From positions 14,945 to 36,083 of the forward strand of contig NWUY0300045859.1 in the NCBI GenBank assembly GCA_004151065.3: DNA of 21,139 nucleotides, in the 5' to 3' direction. Position 1 is the stretch's first letter. Every line of letters begins with the position of its first letter. Position numbers and translations under genes: made by a program. This DNA comes from Larix sibirica (Eukaryota > Streptophyta > Pinopsida > Pinales > Pinaceae). The notes under the pieces were generated by a model, which ran no database searches, was not told the origin of the DNA, and was given only the letters and a program-made list of their open reading frames with translations. Below, piece by piece: positions 1 through 9,416 of the stretch.

Positions 1-172
1 TATTGCTCTGCGATCCTGTTTTTCTAATAGATAGGACTAACAAAAAAATAAAAGTAGCAAAGTTTCAACTAATATGGCACCAAAACTGGTAATTAGCATA
101 AAAACAAAGTTTTATTTTTGGAATAAAAGTTTTCTTAGAAACTTGAAAGAGATTTTTTTAATTTTTTTTTGC

Positions 173-212
173 AAATGCCAACCACTAGAAAACTAGTTTT
201 CAGCTGGCATTT
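173..212. repeat. Palindromic hairpin 1
   Basis: Outer arms AAATGCCA (173-180) and TGGCATTT (205-212) are perfect reverse complements. They enclose the perfect 14-bp palindrome GAAAACTAGTTTTC (188-201). A second copy with the same core but different arms lies 55 bp downstream. As DNA or RNA it could fold into a stem. Its function is unknown. Confidence 0.8.
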
Positions 213-265
213 TTCCAACAAAGTTCCTAATGGAATTTACACAACTATAATTATTTCACTTTTCT

Positions 266-307
266 CAAGTAATAGCCGCTAGAAAACTAGTTTTCAACTG
301 CTACTTG
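266..307. repeat. Palindromic hairpin 2, paralogue of hairpin 1
   Basis: It has the same core CTAGAAAACTAGTTTTC as hairpin 1. The outer arms are different in sequence, CAAGTA (266-271) and TACTTG (302-307), but still complementary. A further GC pair (275-276 with 300-301) sits beyond a small bulge. The paired change in both arms suggests that the ability to fold, rather than the arm sequence, has been kept. Confidence 0.75.
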
Positions 308-339
308 TCTAGTTGCACTCCAAATGAAGTTTTCAAAAC

Positions 340-361
340 TGTGTGTGTGTGTGTGTGTGTG
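340..361. repeat. (TG)n microsatellite
   Basis: An uninterrupted run of about eleven TG dinucleotides lies 33 bp after hairpin 2, in the non-coding left edge of the gypsy element. It is an ordinary simple sequence repeat and probably length-polymorphic. Confidence 0.95.
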
Positions 362-429
362 GATGAAGATGAATGTTCTTCATTCAAAAACACCTGCAAA
401 TGAGGATTAGAACCAATCTACGAACAAAA

Positions 430-1570
430 GAATCCTTTGAAGATGTCTTATGATATAACCGCAATCGATGTCCATTAGTAAGCAGAGGAAATCGATCTTC
501 ATCTATGGTAACAAGTTGAATAGTTCCATTGTTGAATACTATGTCAACCTCGTAAGGACCTAGCCACCTTGTTCGGAATTTACCCTTGAAATAGTTGAAT
601 CTAGAATCATATAGAAAGACCTAGTATCCAGGATGAAATACCTCTTTCATGATGAGCTTATCATGCCATTTAGCACGCTGCTATTGAACGATATATGTGT
701 GTTGCAGTGCTGTTACTTGTAACTCATCCAACTCATTAAGCTGATTCAACCTATGATTCTAAGCTTTTGTCAAGTCCAATCCAAATTCCACAGTAGTTAT
801 TAATGTTTTAATTTCAAATTCATTCAGGAAAATTGGACACTTAACATATTCCAATTCGAATGGAGAAAATCATGTAGTATTTTTCCAAGTAGTTCTATAT
901 GCCCATAGAGCTTCGATTAATATTTTAGTCCAATCTCTAAAATGGATGGCCACAGTTTTTGTAAGGATATTCTCCATAACCTCGTTTGTACTGTCCACTT
1001 TCCCATTAGCTTTTGGATGGTATGGTGAAGTGACATGATGTTGGATCTTGTATTTTGACAACATTTCCTTGATTCTATTTCCTATAAATTGTTTCCCTCC
1101 ATCAGTGACAACCTCTCTAGGAATTCCATAATGGACAAAAATTTATTCAAATAAGAAATCCATGACAGATTGTTATGTAGCCTTTGACAGAGCCTTTGCC
1201 TGCACTCATTTAGTGACATAGTCTGTACAGACTGGAATGTATGATTTTTGTTTGGATGGAGGGTTGATTGAGCCTACAAAATATAGAGCCCATTTTTCAA
1301 AGGGTTCTATGACTATTTGAGCTTGTAATGACATTTCATATGCTTGAATTGGCTTATCCATTCTTTGACAGCTATCACACTTTTGCACATATTGTTTTTC
1401 ATCTTTGAATATTGTAGGCCAATAATAACCCATATGCAAAATTTTATGATTTGTTTTCCTATCAGTGAAATTACCTCCACAGGGTTAATCATGACATGCT
1501 TTCAAGATATCAGGGATTTCATCCTCCCTGACACACCGTTGAATGATTTGATCAACTCCTGTGTAAAATA
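430..1570 (-). pseudogene. Ty3/gypsy integrase (broken)
   Basis: This is the integrase part of a minus-strand Ty3/gypsy pol gene, which would insert element cDNA into the genome. Read on the minus strand from 1570, an N-terminal zinc-binding segment is visible with CDSC intact near 1375. The usual GGHF motif reads GGNF, so one zinc-binding His is lost. The core follows: the first catalytic Asp, usually in a LDFVG-like motif, reads LYFVG; the second, TDGGKQF, is present near 1087-1106; the position expected to hold the Glu reads ANGKVDSTN, with Asp. The C-terminal domain keeps the GPY/F motif (WLGPYEV, 547-561) and ends near a NGHRLRLYH motif, with no chromodomain after it. This resembles the Tat/Athila-type non-chromodomain lineages. 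Several in-frame stops and at least two lost catalytic residues make it non-functional. Confidence 0.9.
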
Positions 1571-1592
1571 GACAACCTTCCACCCAAGAATA

Positions 1593-2284
1593 TCATGCAC
1601 TATGTTGAATAATCCTTCTTTTTTCTTTTGAAGAGAGATGATTAGGTAGCTTTCTTGTAGCAAGAAAATTAGCAACATTTGCATACCAAGGAGTAACAAC
1701 AGAAACAACGAATAGATGTTCATCGAGAAAATCGTCTTCTACAAGAGAACTATCCCTGACTATAACAAACCTAGATAAAAAACCTGCTACTACATTTTCC
1801 TTACCAGGTTTGCCAACAATCGTAATATCGAATTCTTGAAGGAGTAACAACCATCTGGTAATGCGTGCATTAGTGGTGGGTTTATTAGCAAGATACCTGA
1901 TCATTGAATGGTCCATGTGAATAAATGTTGGGTAGTTGGTGATGCAATGCCGAAACTTGTTTACTGAGAAAACCAACTCCAAAAAATCCTTTTATGTTAC
2001 TATGTAATTATGTTATATAGGAGTTAAAGTTTTGTTGGAATAATAGATAGCGTATGGTTTCTTTTGTTACTCTTAGCCCAAAACTGCTCCCACAATTGTA
2101 TCAGACACGTATAAAGCAATGTGAAAGGGTAACCTCCAATCTAGTCCTCCCAATATGGGTGTTGTGGATAACAAATTTTTCAATTTCCCAAAAGCTACAT
2201 CACATTTATCAGTCCAAGAGAAGTATGCATCTTTCATCAGCAAAGAAAATAGAGGAGAGGAAATTCTTGAATAATTCTTCATAA
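1593..2284 (-). pseudogene. Ty3/gypsy RNase H and RT connection (broken)
   Basis: Two open segments carry this domain. 2073-2282 gives the post-RT connection, with SPLFSLLMKD, then AFGKLKNLLSTTPIL and SDTIVGAVLG. 1593-1982 gives the rest of the RNase H, with FIHMDHSMIRYLANK and ITRWLLLLQEFD. These motifs are typical of plant Ty3/gypsy RNase H, which degrades the RNA strand during reverse transcription. The usual DASD-type catalytic start reads YVSD, so the first Asp is apparently lost. A frameshift or stop separates the two segments around 1983-2072. The region sits in the normal order between reverse transcriptase (right) and integrase (left). Confidence 0.88.
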
Positions 2285-2289
2285 ATCGA

Positions 2290-3074
2290 CGATAATAACC
2301 ATTTTTTCCTAAAAATATATGTACCTCTTTCTACATTTTAGGAGGTGGCATATCAATTATTACCTTCACCTTTGCTGGATCAACTTGGATACCTGCAACT
2401 GAAAGGAAATGTCCCAAAACAATCCCTTTGGTCATTAACATTTGACATTTTTTGTAATTAACGAAAGATTTTTCTATTTGCATCGTTTAAGTACCTTTTC
2501 GAGATTAGATAAAGCTTCTTCAAATGTAGTACCAAATGGCGTAAAATCATCCATAAATATTTTGACACTGTCATTAACCAAATCATAAAAATGCCCAAAA
2601 CAACCCTTTGAAAGGTGGCATGTGCATTACACATTCCAAAAGGGAGGACACGATATGAAAATGTACCCCAAGGGAAGGTGAAAGTAGTTTTGTCTTGATC
2701 TTTAGGGGCTATTTGGATTTGGTTGTACCCACTGAAACCATCAAGAAAGTAAAAGAATTCTTTCCCGAAAGAGTGTCGAGTAATTGATTAATAAAAGGTA
2801 ATGGGAAGTGATCTTTATGAGTGGCTTTATTGAGTTCTCTGTAATCGATGCAGATATGCCACTTACCATTTTTATTTGGGACAAAAACAAGAGGAGACAC
2901 CCATTCATTGTGGGATATAGGATAAATGAAATTGGCATCCAACAGTTTCTGGAGTTCCTCTTTAACAATGTCTCGTAGTGCAGGGTTCATCCTTCTTTGA
3001 GGTTGTCTACTAGGAATACAGTCTTTCTTGATGTAAATGTGATGAGTACAGAGATCATGATGGATACCCTTCAT
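2290..3074 (-). pseudogene. Ty3/gypsy reverse transcriptase (broken)
   Basis: The open segment 2709-3074 encodes the start of the domain, with characteristic LLDANFIYPISHNEWVSP, then VPNKNGKW and CIDYRELNKAT followed by HFPLPFINQLLD. Further downstream in the element, after a break near 2700, the catalytic box reads FMDDF (2543-2557) and keeps both Asp residues of the YxDD motif. In the family this enzyme copies element RNA into cDNA in the cytoplasmic particle. Here stops and a frameshift interrupt it, so it cannot yield a full enzyme. Domain order (protease, RT, RNase H, integrase) confirms Ty3/gypsy rather than copia. Confidence 0.92.
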
Positions 3075-3127
3075 ATCCCTGTAATCCCATGAAAAAGCTG
3101 TTTGTCATACTTTAAAACTTGTAGCAA

Positions 3128-3540
3128 TTAGTCTTTCTGCAGCGGGGTCAAATTGGGATTTATATTCAAAGTTTTTACAGGCTTAATTTTAATTGGTATA
3201 CTTCCATGGACTACTTTGGTTGGAATTATTTCTTCATATTCGACTTGATGTACACGAATTTCCTCTATGTTATTGTATATTCCATGTTCTAGTAGGTCGT
3301 ATGTAGAGTGGGAGATAGAGGGTGGGTTATTGATAAAGCTAGAGATAACATCATCCACTTTTTCATTCTTAAAATTCAGATATTTATTGATGGTGAGGAA
3401 AGGTCGGACACTCTCATTTTCAATCTCAAAATCAGCTCAAACATCGTTCTCATAGGTTGCACTAGGTCTTGCTGGAGGATAGAGGATCAAGTTTTTCTTA
3501 AGATCCCCATGGGAAATAGTCATGTTCCCCGATCTGTAGC
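3128..3540 (-). pseudogene. Gypsy pol spacer between protease and RT
   Basis: Minus-strand reading gives a continuous but low-information linker between the protease and the reverse transcriptase, with an open stretch at 3128-3358 containing TPLQKD near its end. Its position matches the variable protease-RT linker of plant gypsy elements. I see no domain motif and treat it as part of the decayed polyprotein. Confidence 0.55.
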
Positions 3541-3860
3541 CAATATAAGCATCAACTGTAGCTAACCACGACCTTCCCAAAATCAAGGGATGGCCTTCGA
3601 ATCGAGACTTAGTCTACAGGACAAGGAAATCAACTGGGTATTCCAAAGAGTCCACCAAGATACTTACATCCTCTATTATCCCTTCTATTTTAATGGATGA
3701 TCTATCAACTAATTCCAAAACTGTAAGGGTTGGTCTTAGTTCTGCAAGGTCGAGAGACTACCAGGCCTCTTTTTTCATAAAATTAATGGCTACACCAAGG
3801 TCTACCAAGGTATTAGGAAAATGTTTCTTCTAAATTTGAATAGTAACAGTTGGATTCCCA
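3540..3860 (-). pseudogene. Ty3/gypsy aspartic protease (broken)
   Basis: On the minus strand a segment reads TLVDLGVAINFM around 3780-3810, with the DLG at 3794-3802. This matches the DLGASIN-type active-site motif of plant gypsy proteases, which cleave the Gag-Pol polyprotein. A GRPFL-like glycine-rich segment with a following alanine-threonine run, also typical of this domain, is traceable toward 3560. A stop directly follows the AINFM block (GCCTGG then TAG), so the protease is broken. Its location between gag and RT agrees with the Ty3 order. Confidence 0.75.
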
Positions 3861-4419
3861 ATATCCTCGTATTTGGTAGGTGCAATCTTCCCTAAAATTA
3901 GGTCGGATAACTTTCCTAGGACCTAGATAGTAGGGGGATCCTTTGGTTACCTACCCAATTTCCTAAGGAACAACTCTCCAACCATTTTAGCATAAATTGG
4001 CACATCATGGATGGCTTGTAACAACGATATTTTAATATGGAGATTCTGAAGTTCTCCCAAGAGGTTAAACTCTAGTTGTTGTGGTACCTTTGTCACTGCC
4101 AATCTCTCTGAATATGGGGGAGTAACAACTTGAGGTTGAGTTGGACCAATAATACTGCTATTACTTCTAGAATTATGGCTGGATAGGCATCTGTATCCTC
4201 TCCTTGTTGATGCTCTCTGTTGGAAAACGAAGGTTCCTCCTCTGTGATTATTGGTGAGTTTTGTGGTTGGATTATTCAGACAGACCTTAAATGAACATCA
4301 TTGCACCCAAAAGGTATAATGCTATAATCTAGAAATATGGGTGTTTCAACTTGTTGAATCACCTTATTATTAGTATTGGGGTTCGCTTGTACAAGAAATT
4401 GGGGACGAATTGTAGGATT

Positions 4420-6240
4420 ATTCATTTGAGTGTTCATGGACACATTTGTTGGGATTTGCAGCTAGGGTTGAGCGGGTATTGCTGCTGGTACGTGTTGACG
4501 TGATTATGGTTGTAACCCACGATATTGTTGCATAGGAAAAGGATGGTTTCACCAATTTTTAGACCAGGCTGAATTTTGAGCCAGTTGTTGTGGCCAAGAT
4601 TCCCAAGGAGAAGGAAACTAAGAGGGGTTTTGGGTTTTTCCAGGGTTGAGAATTAAATTGTGAATGTCGTGGTATGTATTGACCTTGTGAATTTTGAGGT
4701 ATATAATGATTCTACCAATTATTGAAAAAAAATGGGTCTTGATTCATACCAAGAGGTTGATTTTTCCATGGCTTCTTTTTCCCAACAAAGTATGTAGGAT
4801 CGACTTCTTCATCAGCACTATGATATACTACTTTTAATCCTGGAAACAAGGGGCATGATTTCACTGGATGATATTTTTCAAACACTGCACATAATTCCAC
4901 AACCTTCAATGGTCATTCCTTTTCCATGTGTTTTTTCCTACACCGTGGATAGAAGACAACCAACACATTGTCTTCCTCAAACTGTCTTTGTTTTGTTTGA
5001 AATACGTCAAGATGAGAAGACAATATCCCAATAATATATGTTTTAAAATCTTCCAACAGGGTTCCAATTTCTATGCGAGTCACTCCACCATTGGAAGATT
5101 TAGCCACCCCAGTAGGAATATCTCGAATTCCATCTCTATTCTTAGAAGATCCTTGAGAACATATTCTGCACTAGTCATAAATGGTATCATAATTTTCCTT
5201 AGAAATGTCTCCCTTCCCCATCACATTCAGCATGTCCAACCACTCATCTTGTATCCCTTTGAGCAGGATTTTTTTTCAGGAAATCATCATCCAGTGTGGA
5301 GTGTGGAGACCTTTGTAAGTTGTATTGAAAATGCTCCACATAATCCTCCAAGTTTTCATCTTCTTTTTGCACCATCCTGAAAATTTCTTCCTTAAAGTCA
5401 CGGGACCTACAGTACTCCTGGTATTTTTGTAAAAAAACATTCTTCATTTATTCTCATGTAGTTATGGATCCACTACCAAGGCCCATAAACCATCTTAAAG
5501 ATTCTCATTTCAAAGTAGCAACAAACAGGTTGAGTTCCTGTAAATATGTAGTATAATCATAAATCTTGCATAACATGTTGAATTCAAACAAAAAGGCATC
5601 AGGGTCTTCAGTGGTCATCCCATTAAAATTTGGAAGAGGATAAAATGAAATAGGATCCATAGGAGGTTCCCCAGGAGTATTAGCAATAGGGAATTGGAAA
5701 TTGGATGTAGTAGCAGCCATATTTCTAGGACTAGGTTCTTCCCACAACAACCAATACCCCTTAGGGATCACAAAATCAGCGGGTACTTGGACAATTGGCA
5801 ATAAATCTTTTTTTTTATGGGGGTGGCTTAACAACACTTCCTGAATCTGGAAAAACTACATTCTGATGCTCAAAGAATTTTCTCATGTTTCGCCAAACCC
5901 CTCAATTATTTTAGGTACTTCTACTATAGGAGGTGAGTTAGGATTGTTTTGTGAACTTGGTTTCTTCAACTAACTTCCTCCTTCCGAAAGATTATGCAAT
6001 TCCCCTTCTATAGTTGCAACAGACCTTCCTTGTGGAGTACGTTGATTACCTGATCCTTCCTTAGATGCAACTTTGGCAGTATGGTAGGGTGTTGATTATG
6101 ATTCTTCCTTCTCAATAATTTATTTGATGAATGTCCTTCTCCCCTGATCCTTCCAGTCCCTCCTTCCTACAGCTTTATTAGTGTTGGGTGGTCTACCTCT
6201 ACCTCTAGTAATCCTTCCTCTATCCTTGCATTCTACAAGC
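4420..6240 (-). pseudogene. Ty3/gypsy gag (broken)
   Basis: Gag is the structural protein of the element's virus-like particle. The minus-strand reading begins near 6240 with a basic RGRGRPPNTNKAVGRR segment interrupted by stops. It continues into the open segment 5505-5837, with FYPLPNFNGMTTEDPDAFLFEF typical of plant gypsy gag, then 5244-5447 with SRDFKEEIFRMVQKEDENL and LEDYVEHFQY, the usual retrotransposon gag core. The C-terminal part (4712-4909) carries a CCHC-like knuckle in which the second Cys is Phe (CAVFEKYHPVKSC), followed by EEVDPTY and GMNQDPFF. Several frameshifts and stops separate these pieces. The exact start is uncertain. Confidence 0.85.
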
Positions 6241-6450
6241 CACTTCACTCATATATGTAAAAAGAAACAAAGAAAAACTTTAGTTCAAGTGAGACAGGAG
6301 TCTACCACAGATGATATCCTCACAAGGAATCGGTGATAGATGTGTAGGTTCTTACCTCCCATCTTTAAGTCTCATTCCCCCGTAGAGCTCAAGATGATGC
6401 ATCTACAAAAAAAATAAAAACAACATTAGTAAACTTGCACCTTTGTAGCA

Positions 6451-6468
6451 TCCCCAACAAAAGCGACA
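6451..6468 (-). promoter_or_regulatory. Degraded gypsy primer-binding site
   Basis: The minus strand here reads TGTCGCTTTTGTTGGGGA. The plant gypsy primer-binding consensus TGGCGCCGTTGCCGGGGA matches at 13 of 18 positions, and three of the five mismatches are C-to-T changes. It lies 4 bp inside the proposed LTR edge at 6473 and upstream of gag, as expected for the site where a tRNA primes minus-strand cDNA synthesis. Confidence 0.6.
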
Positions 6469-6472
6469 ACGT

Positions 6473-7567
6473 TGTTGGTGCTAAATAAGGCCTTTTAATT
6501 AAAACCCAACCAACAAGTAAATTAATTATCAATCCAAGAGCGTATGACTTTCAAGACTACTGCAAAATATATGTGGGCACAATTATCTTCTAATGCTATG
6601 AAATAAATCTTAATTGCAATGCAACTAATGAGATGAAGTAGCAATAATTCTACTGTAACTAAGGAATCATTCTTCAAGTTCTAATGATCAAGCACAAAAC
6701 TCTTGCTTTACTGAAAATAAGTAACAACACACCAATCTCAACTTTAACCAATCTTGAAAAGAATTATGCTGAAGTAAAATGTACTCTAATAATTCCAAAT
6801 TCATCCACACCACTCTATTCAATATACTACATTAATCTTTCATTTTCAGAACAGAACTATGATATGCTAACCAAATACAACTTCATGATCTACCAATAAT
6901 CAACTAATGTAGAAGAGTAACAACAAAGTAAATCAAACCAGGAATTATTAAATTAACACATCTAAAGTAGATCTATTGGTGCTAAGAACTAGTTATGAGT
7001 TGATCAGTTATGAATCCATTCGAGTAATAGCAATTGCATTAATTCTTTTTTAGATATAAGAAACAACACACATTCAGATCGAGTAAGAACACTAAATAAA
7101 CACACCATTGATTAATCAATAACACACTGTAAATTAAACTAAGAAACAACAAATTTTAACAACAGCTCTTGGCCAACGAAGGGGGCCCTTCCTCCTCTAA
7201 CCAAGGCTGCAGCACACATGATTACGAATTCAGAGGATCAAAATAACATTGCTAATATTAAATCAATAATATGAGCTACAAAAATGTTACATATTAACAC
7301 CCTTTCTCCTCTAAGCCTTATCCCTCTCTCTAAATTTTGCATAACCCCATAAGCTATAGAGTACATCTTTTTATACACTTCCCCAAGTAACAAAATCCTC
7401 ATTTGAACACCTTGAGAATCAAATATTCTCAAGGTTTCTCATTCAATCCTTTCAATTTATTTTGTTACTCACTATGATGTTGTTACAACTCTTTTTTTAA
7501 GAATATACAATACAATACAAATATCCACGTAAGTTTGGGAGTTGATACTCCATCATGTCAAATAACA
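6473..7567 (-). repeat. Probable 5' LTR of the gypsy element
   Basis: A gene-free, AT-rich block lies directly next to the degraded primer-binding site on the 5' side of the minus-strand element. On the plus strand it starts TGTTGG (6473), and the best right edge is AATAACA at 7561-7567, giving TGTT...AACA ends. A minus-strand TATA box (GTATAAAAAG, 7367-7376) sits at a plausible distance inside it to drive element transcription. A short motif of the type AAGNAACAACA recurs at about 6719, 6914, 7059 and 7141. The second LTR is outside the window, so the right edge is inferred rather than confirmed by comparison. Confidence 0.55.
7367..7376 (-). promoter_or_regulatory. TATA box of the gypsy LTR
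   Basis: The minus strand reads GTATAAAAAG, a good plant TATA box, about 190 bp inside the outer edge of the proposed LTR. It would place transcription start near 7340. No other core promoter sequence in this LTR is as convincing. Confidence 0.5.
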
Positions 7568-7614
7568 ACGTTTTGTCTAGTTGGTGTTGTAGAGTCTCGC
7601 ACTTGAGTAGAAAA

Positions 7615-8808
7615 AAGAAGACAGCCAAATGGGTGATATATTTTGGTATATCTATTCATATGACTGGTGATAGATCATTGTTTGTTGATTTTTTGAGGAA
7701 ATTGAATTAGTCCAAGAAATTAGTATTGGAAATAAAGTGAAATTAGAAGTTTTGGGCATTGGGTTTGCTTATTTAAAAAATGGATCTTTGAAAACAAAAT
7801 TGTGAGTGAAAGGATTAGGGGTCAATCTTATATCAATATATAGGTGTGTTCAAGCTAGTTATGAATTTGTTGCTTCAGCAGATTTAATCATTATTATAGA
7901 AAGAAAAACCCCGAATAGAATTATTGCTATAGGAACCATTGATTATGATGATGGCCTCTTTAAGCTTATTGGTTTTGTTAATGGTTGTATAGCATCCAAT
8001 GCTTTGATTTCCCATATAGATTATGTGTCAAAATTGTGGCATGATATACTTGGACACATAAATTACATAAAAGTGCAAGAAATGATAGATAATAACATGG
8101 TTAGAGGCTTGAATAAACTTTCAGCTTTGGAAAGAGTTTGTGAAAGTTTTATTTTAGAGAACCAACATTGAGATACTTTTCCTTCAAAAAAAGCATGGAG
8201 AGCTAGACATTTCTTGTGGTTCATCCATATGGATCTATATGGGCATATGCATCATCTATCACTTTATGATGCCAAGTATTTCTTAACTTTCATTGATGAT
8301 TATAGTAGAAGAGTGTGGATTTATTTTATTGAAAGAAAAAGTGAAGCATTTGATGTCTTTAAAAAATTCAAAGCCTTGGTAACGGAATTGGTGTTTTGAG
8401 AACTAAAAAAGGGGGTAAATTTTGAATTCATGCATTTGAATCATTTTGTGAAACATACGATATTAAAATCCAAAGAAAAACTACATATAATCCTCAACAA
8501 AATAGGGTAGTTGAGCAAATGAATAGAACCTTACTTGAGATGGCTCGATGCGTGTTGCATTATAAAATTTGTATAACAAATTTTGAGATTTGGATTTTTT
8601 TTTGTATAACATTTATAATTAATAAGATATCCACAAAATCTCTTAAAGTATGACCTTTGAAGAAGCTTGGAGTGGTAGGAGGCCACCTCTTTGTTATTGT
8701 AAAGTCTTTGGTTGCATTGCTTGGGCACACATTCCACATGAAAAGAGAAAAAAAGTTAGAACCAAAAAGTCATAAGTGCTTGTTTGTGGGTTATAGTGAA
8801 GAATCAAA
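7615..8808 (+). pseudogene. Ty1/copia pol fragment, copy A (protease to integrase)
   Basis: This is a truncated copia polyprotein. It opens in the protease (WVIYFGISIHMTGDRSLF, with the active-site Asp replaced by Tyr). It continues through the pre-integrase zinc segment (KLWHDILGHINYIKVQEM near 8033) and into the integrase core (HMDLYGH near 8227; FLTFIDDYSRRVWIYF near 8284). The second catalytic Asp is lost: the usual DNGGEF reads KKGGKF. The Glu motif VVEQMNRT near 8508-8531 is kept. Many stops and frameshifts are present. There is no LTR, gag or RT: the left end abuts the gypsy LTR and the right end stops at an N. From 8312 onward it is identical to copy B, while before that it is clearly diverged. 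Confidence 0.85.
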
Positions 8809-8809
8809 N
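8809..8809. other. Single N: probable assembly join
   Basis: The base is undetermined. The 497 bp immediately before it (8312-8808) are an exact copy of 11110-11606, and the sequence after it is unrelated to what follows in the other copy. This looks like a contig end closed with a one-base gap. Confidence 0.7.
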
Positions 8810-9270
8810 AACTATAGCATTGAGAAAATGATTAATGGAGAGTGGAAACACTTGTAAATCAACATATCGTTTGGATTTGGAATAAGAATAAACTCCTCTT
8901 TCAGTTTCTCATCACTCTTGTTATCTTATATGGATGTGAAGTTTAAGGTTGTCTATTAGACAATGTAAGAGATGGCTCTGGGGATTTTATAGATAAGCTT
9001 TGTTTAGAAGCTTAGAAGCTTCTAGACTGTGGATTCCTGTACATGATATTAAATTAATTCAATAAATTGGTAATCTACAACTCTAAATATGTATCAGCCT
9101 TGCCTATGGTAACACAAGTTGGAATATGATTTGGGAGTTAGATATTTTGGATTGTAGTCTTCTTTTTGTTAAATAGAATCAATCATTGCTAATGCTATTG
9201 ATTTCCTTTTTGTAATTTATCATTGCTACAATAATTTCAATGCTCTCTGTCTATTTTTTGAATCCTTTCA
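8810..9270 (+). repeat. Probable copia 5' LTR (3' portion; start not resolved)
   Basis: This non-coding block ends in TTTCA at 9270, immediately before the primer-binding site, as an LTR must. It contains a weak TATA-like sequence (TTTATAGATAAG near 8976) and a short palindromic cluster of AGAAGCTT repeats near 9007-9030. No matching LTR exists downstream of copy B in the window, so the left edge could not be set by comparison. Part of the block nearest the N could belong to other sequence. Confidence 0.6.
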
Positions 9271-9282
9271 TGGTATCAGAGC
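9271..9282 (+). promoter_or_regulatory. Copia primer-binding site (tRNA-Met type)
   Basis: The sequence TGGTATCAGAGC is the classic plant Ty1/copia primer-binding site, complementary to the 3' part of initiator tRNA-Met. It directly follows a CA dinucleotide and precedes the copy B gag start by about 135 bp, so it fixes the 5' LTR boundary at 9270. Confidence 0.92.
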
Positions 9283-9416
9283 CAAGTTCATGGTGTTGAA
9301 TTGTTGAGATTCTACTCAGCTAGATTGCACCTATCTAGATTGTTTATTTGGATTGTTTGGATAGTTTTTATAAGCCAACCCATTATCTTTTGGTTTGATT
9401 ATTTGTATCTAACATC

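Larger units (their letters stand above)
1..430 (-). other. Gypsy element 3' non-coding region (downstream of integrase)
   Basis: This stretch lies downstream of the minus-strand integrase and has no credible reading frame. It holds two related palindromic hairpins (173-212 and 266-307), a GT microsatellite, and an interrupted T-rich run at about 153-170 that could be the complement of a polypurine tract. I could not find similarity to the right end of the probable 5' LTR near 7567, so the 3' LTR is probably beyond the left edge. Assignment to the gypsy element rests on position only. Confidence 0.45.

Noticed and set aside
1344-1571. Plus-strand open frame within the gypsy integrase
   Set aside because: It is the shadow of the minus-strand integrase zinc segment, which has recognisable motifs. 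The plus-strand product has none.
4928-5380. 150-codon plus-strand open frame, the longest in the window
   Set aside because: It lies antisense to the gypsy gag core, which has clear family motifs on the minus strand. The plus-strand product has no domain character.
6684-6899. Plus-strand open frame in the gypsy LTR
   Set aside because: It is AT-rich and low complexity, inside the proposed LTR, with no motif or promoter. Probably chance.
8531-8737. Minus-strand open frame identical at 11329-11535, suggesting a conserved gene
   Set aside because: The two copies are identical because the whole 497-bp DNA block is identical. The frame is antisense to the copia integrase and carries no motif.
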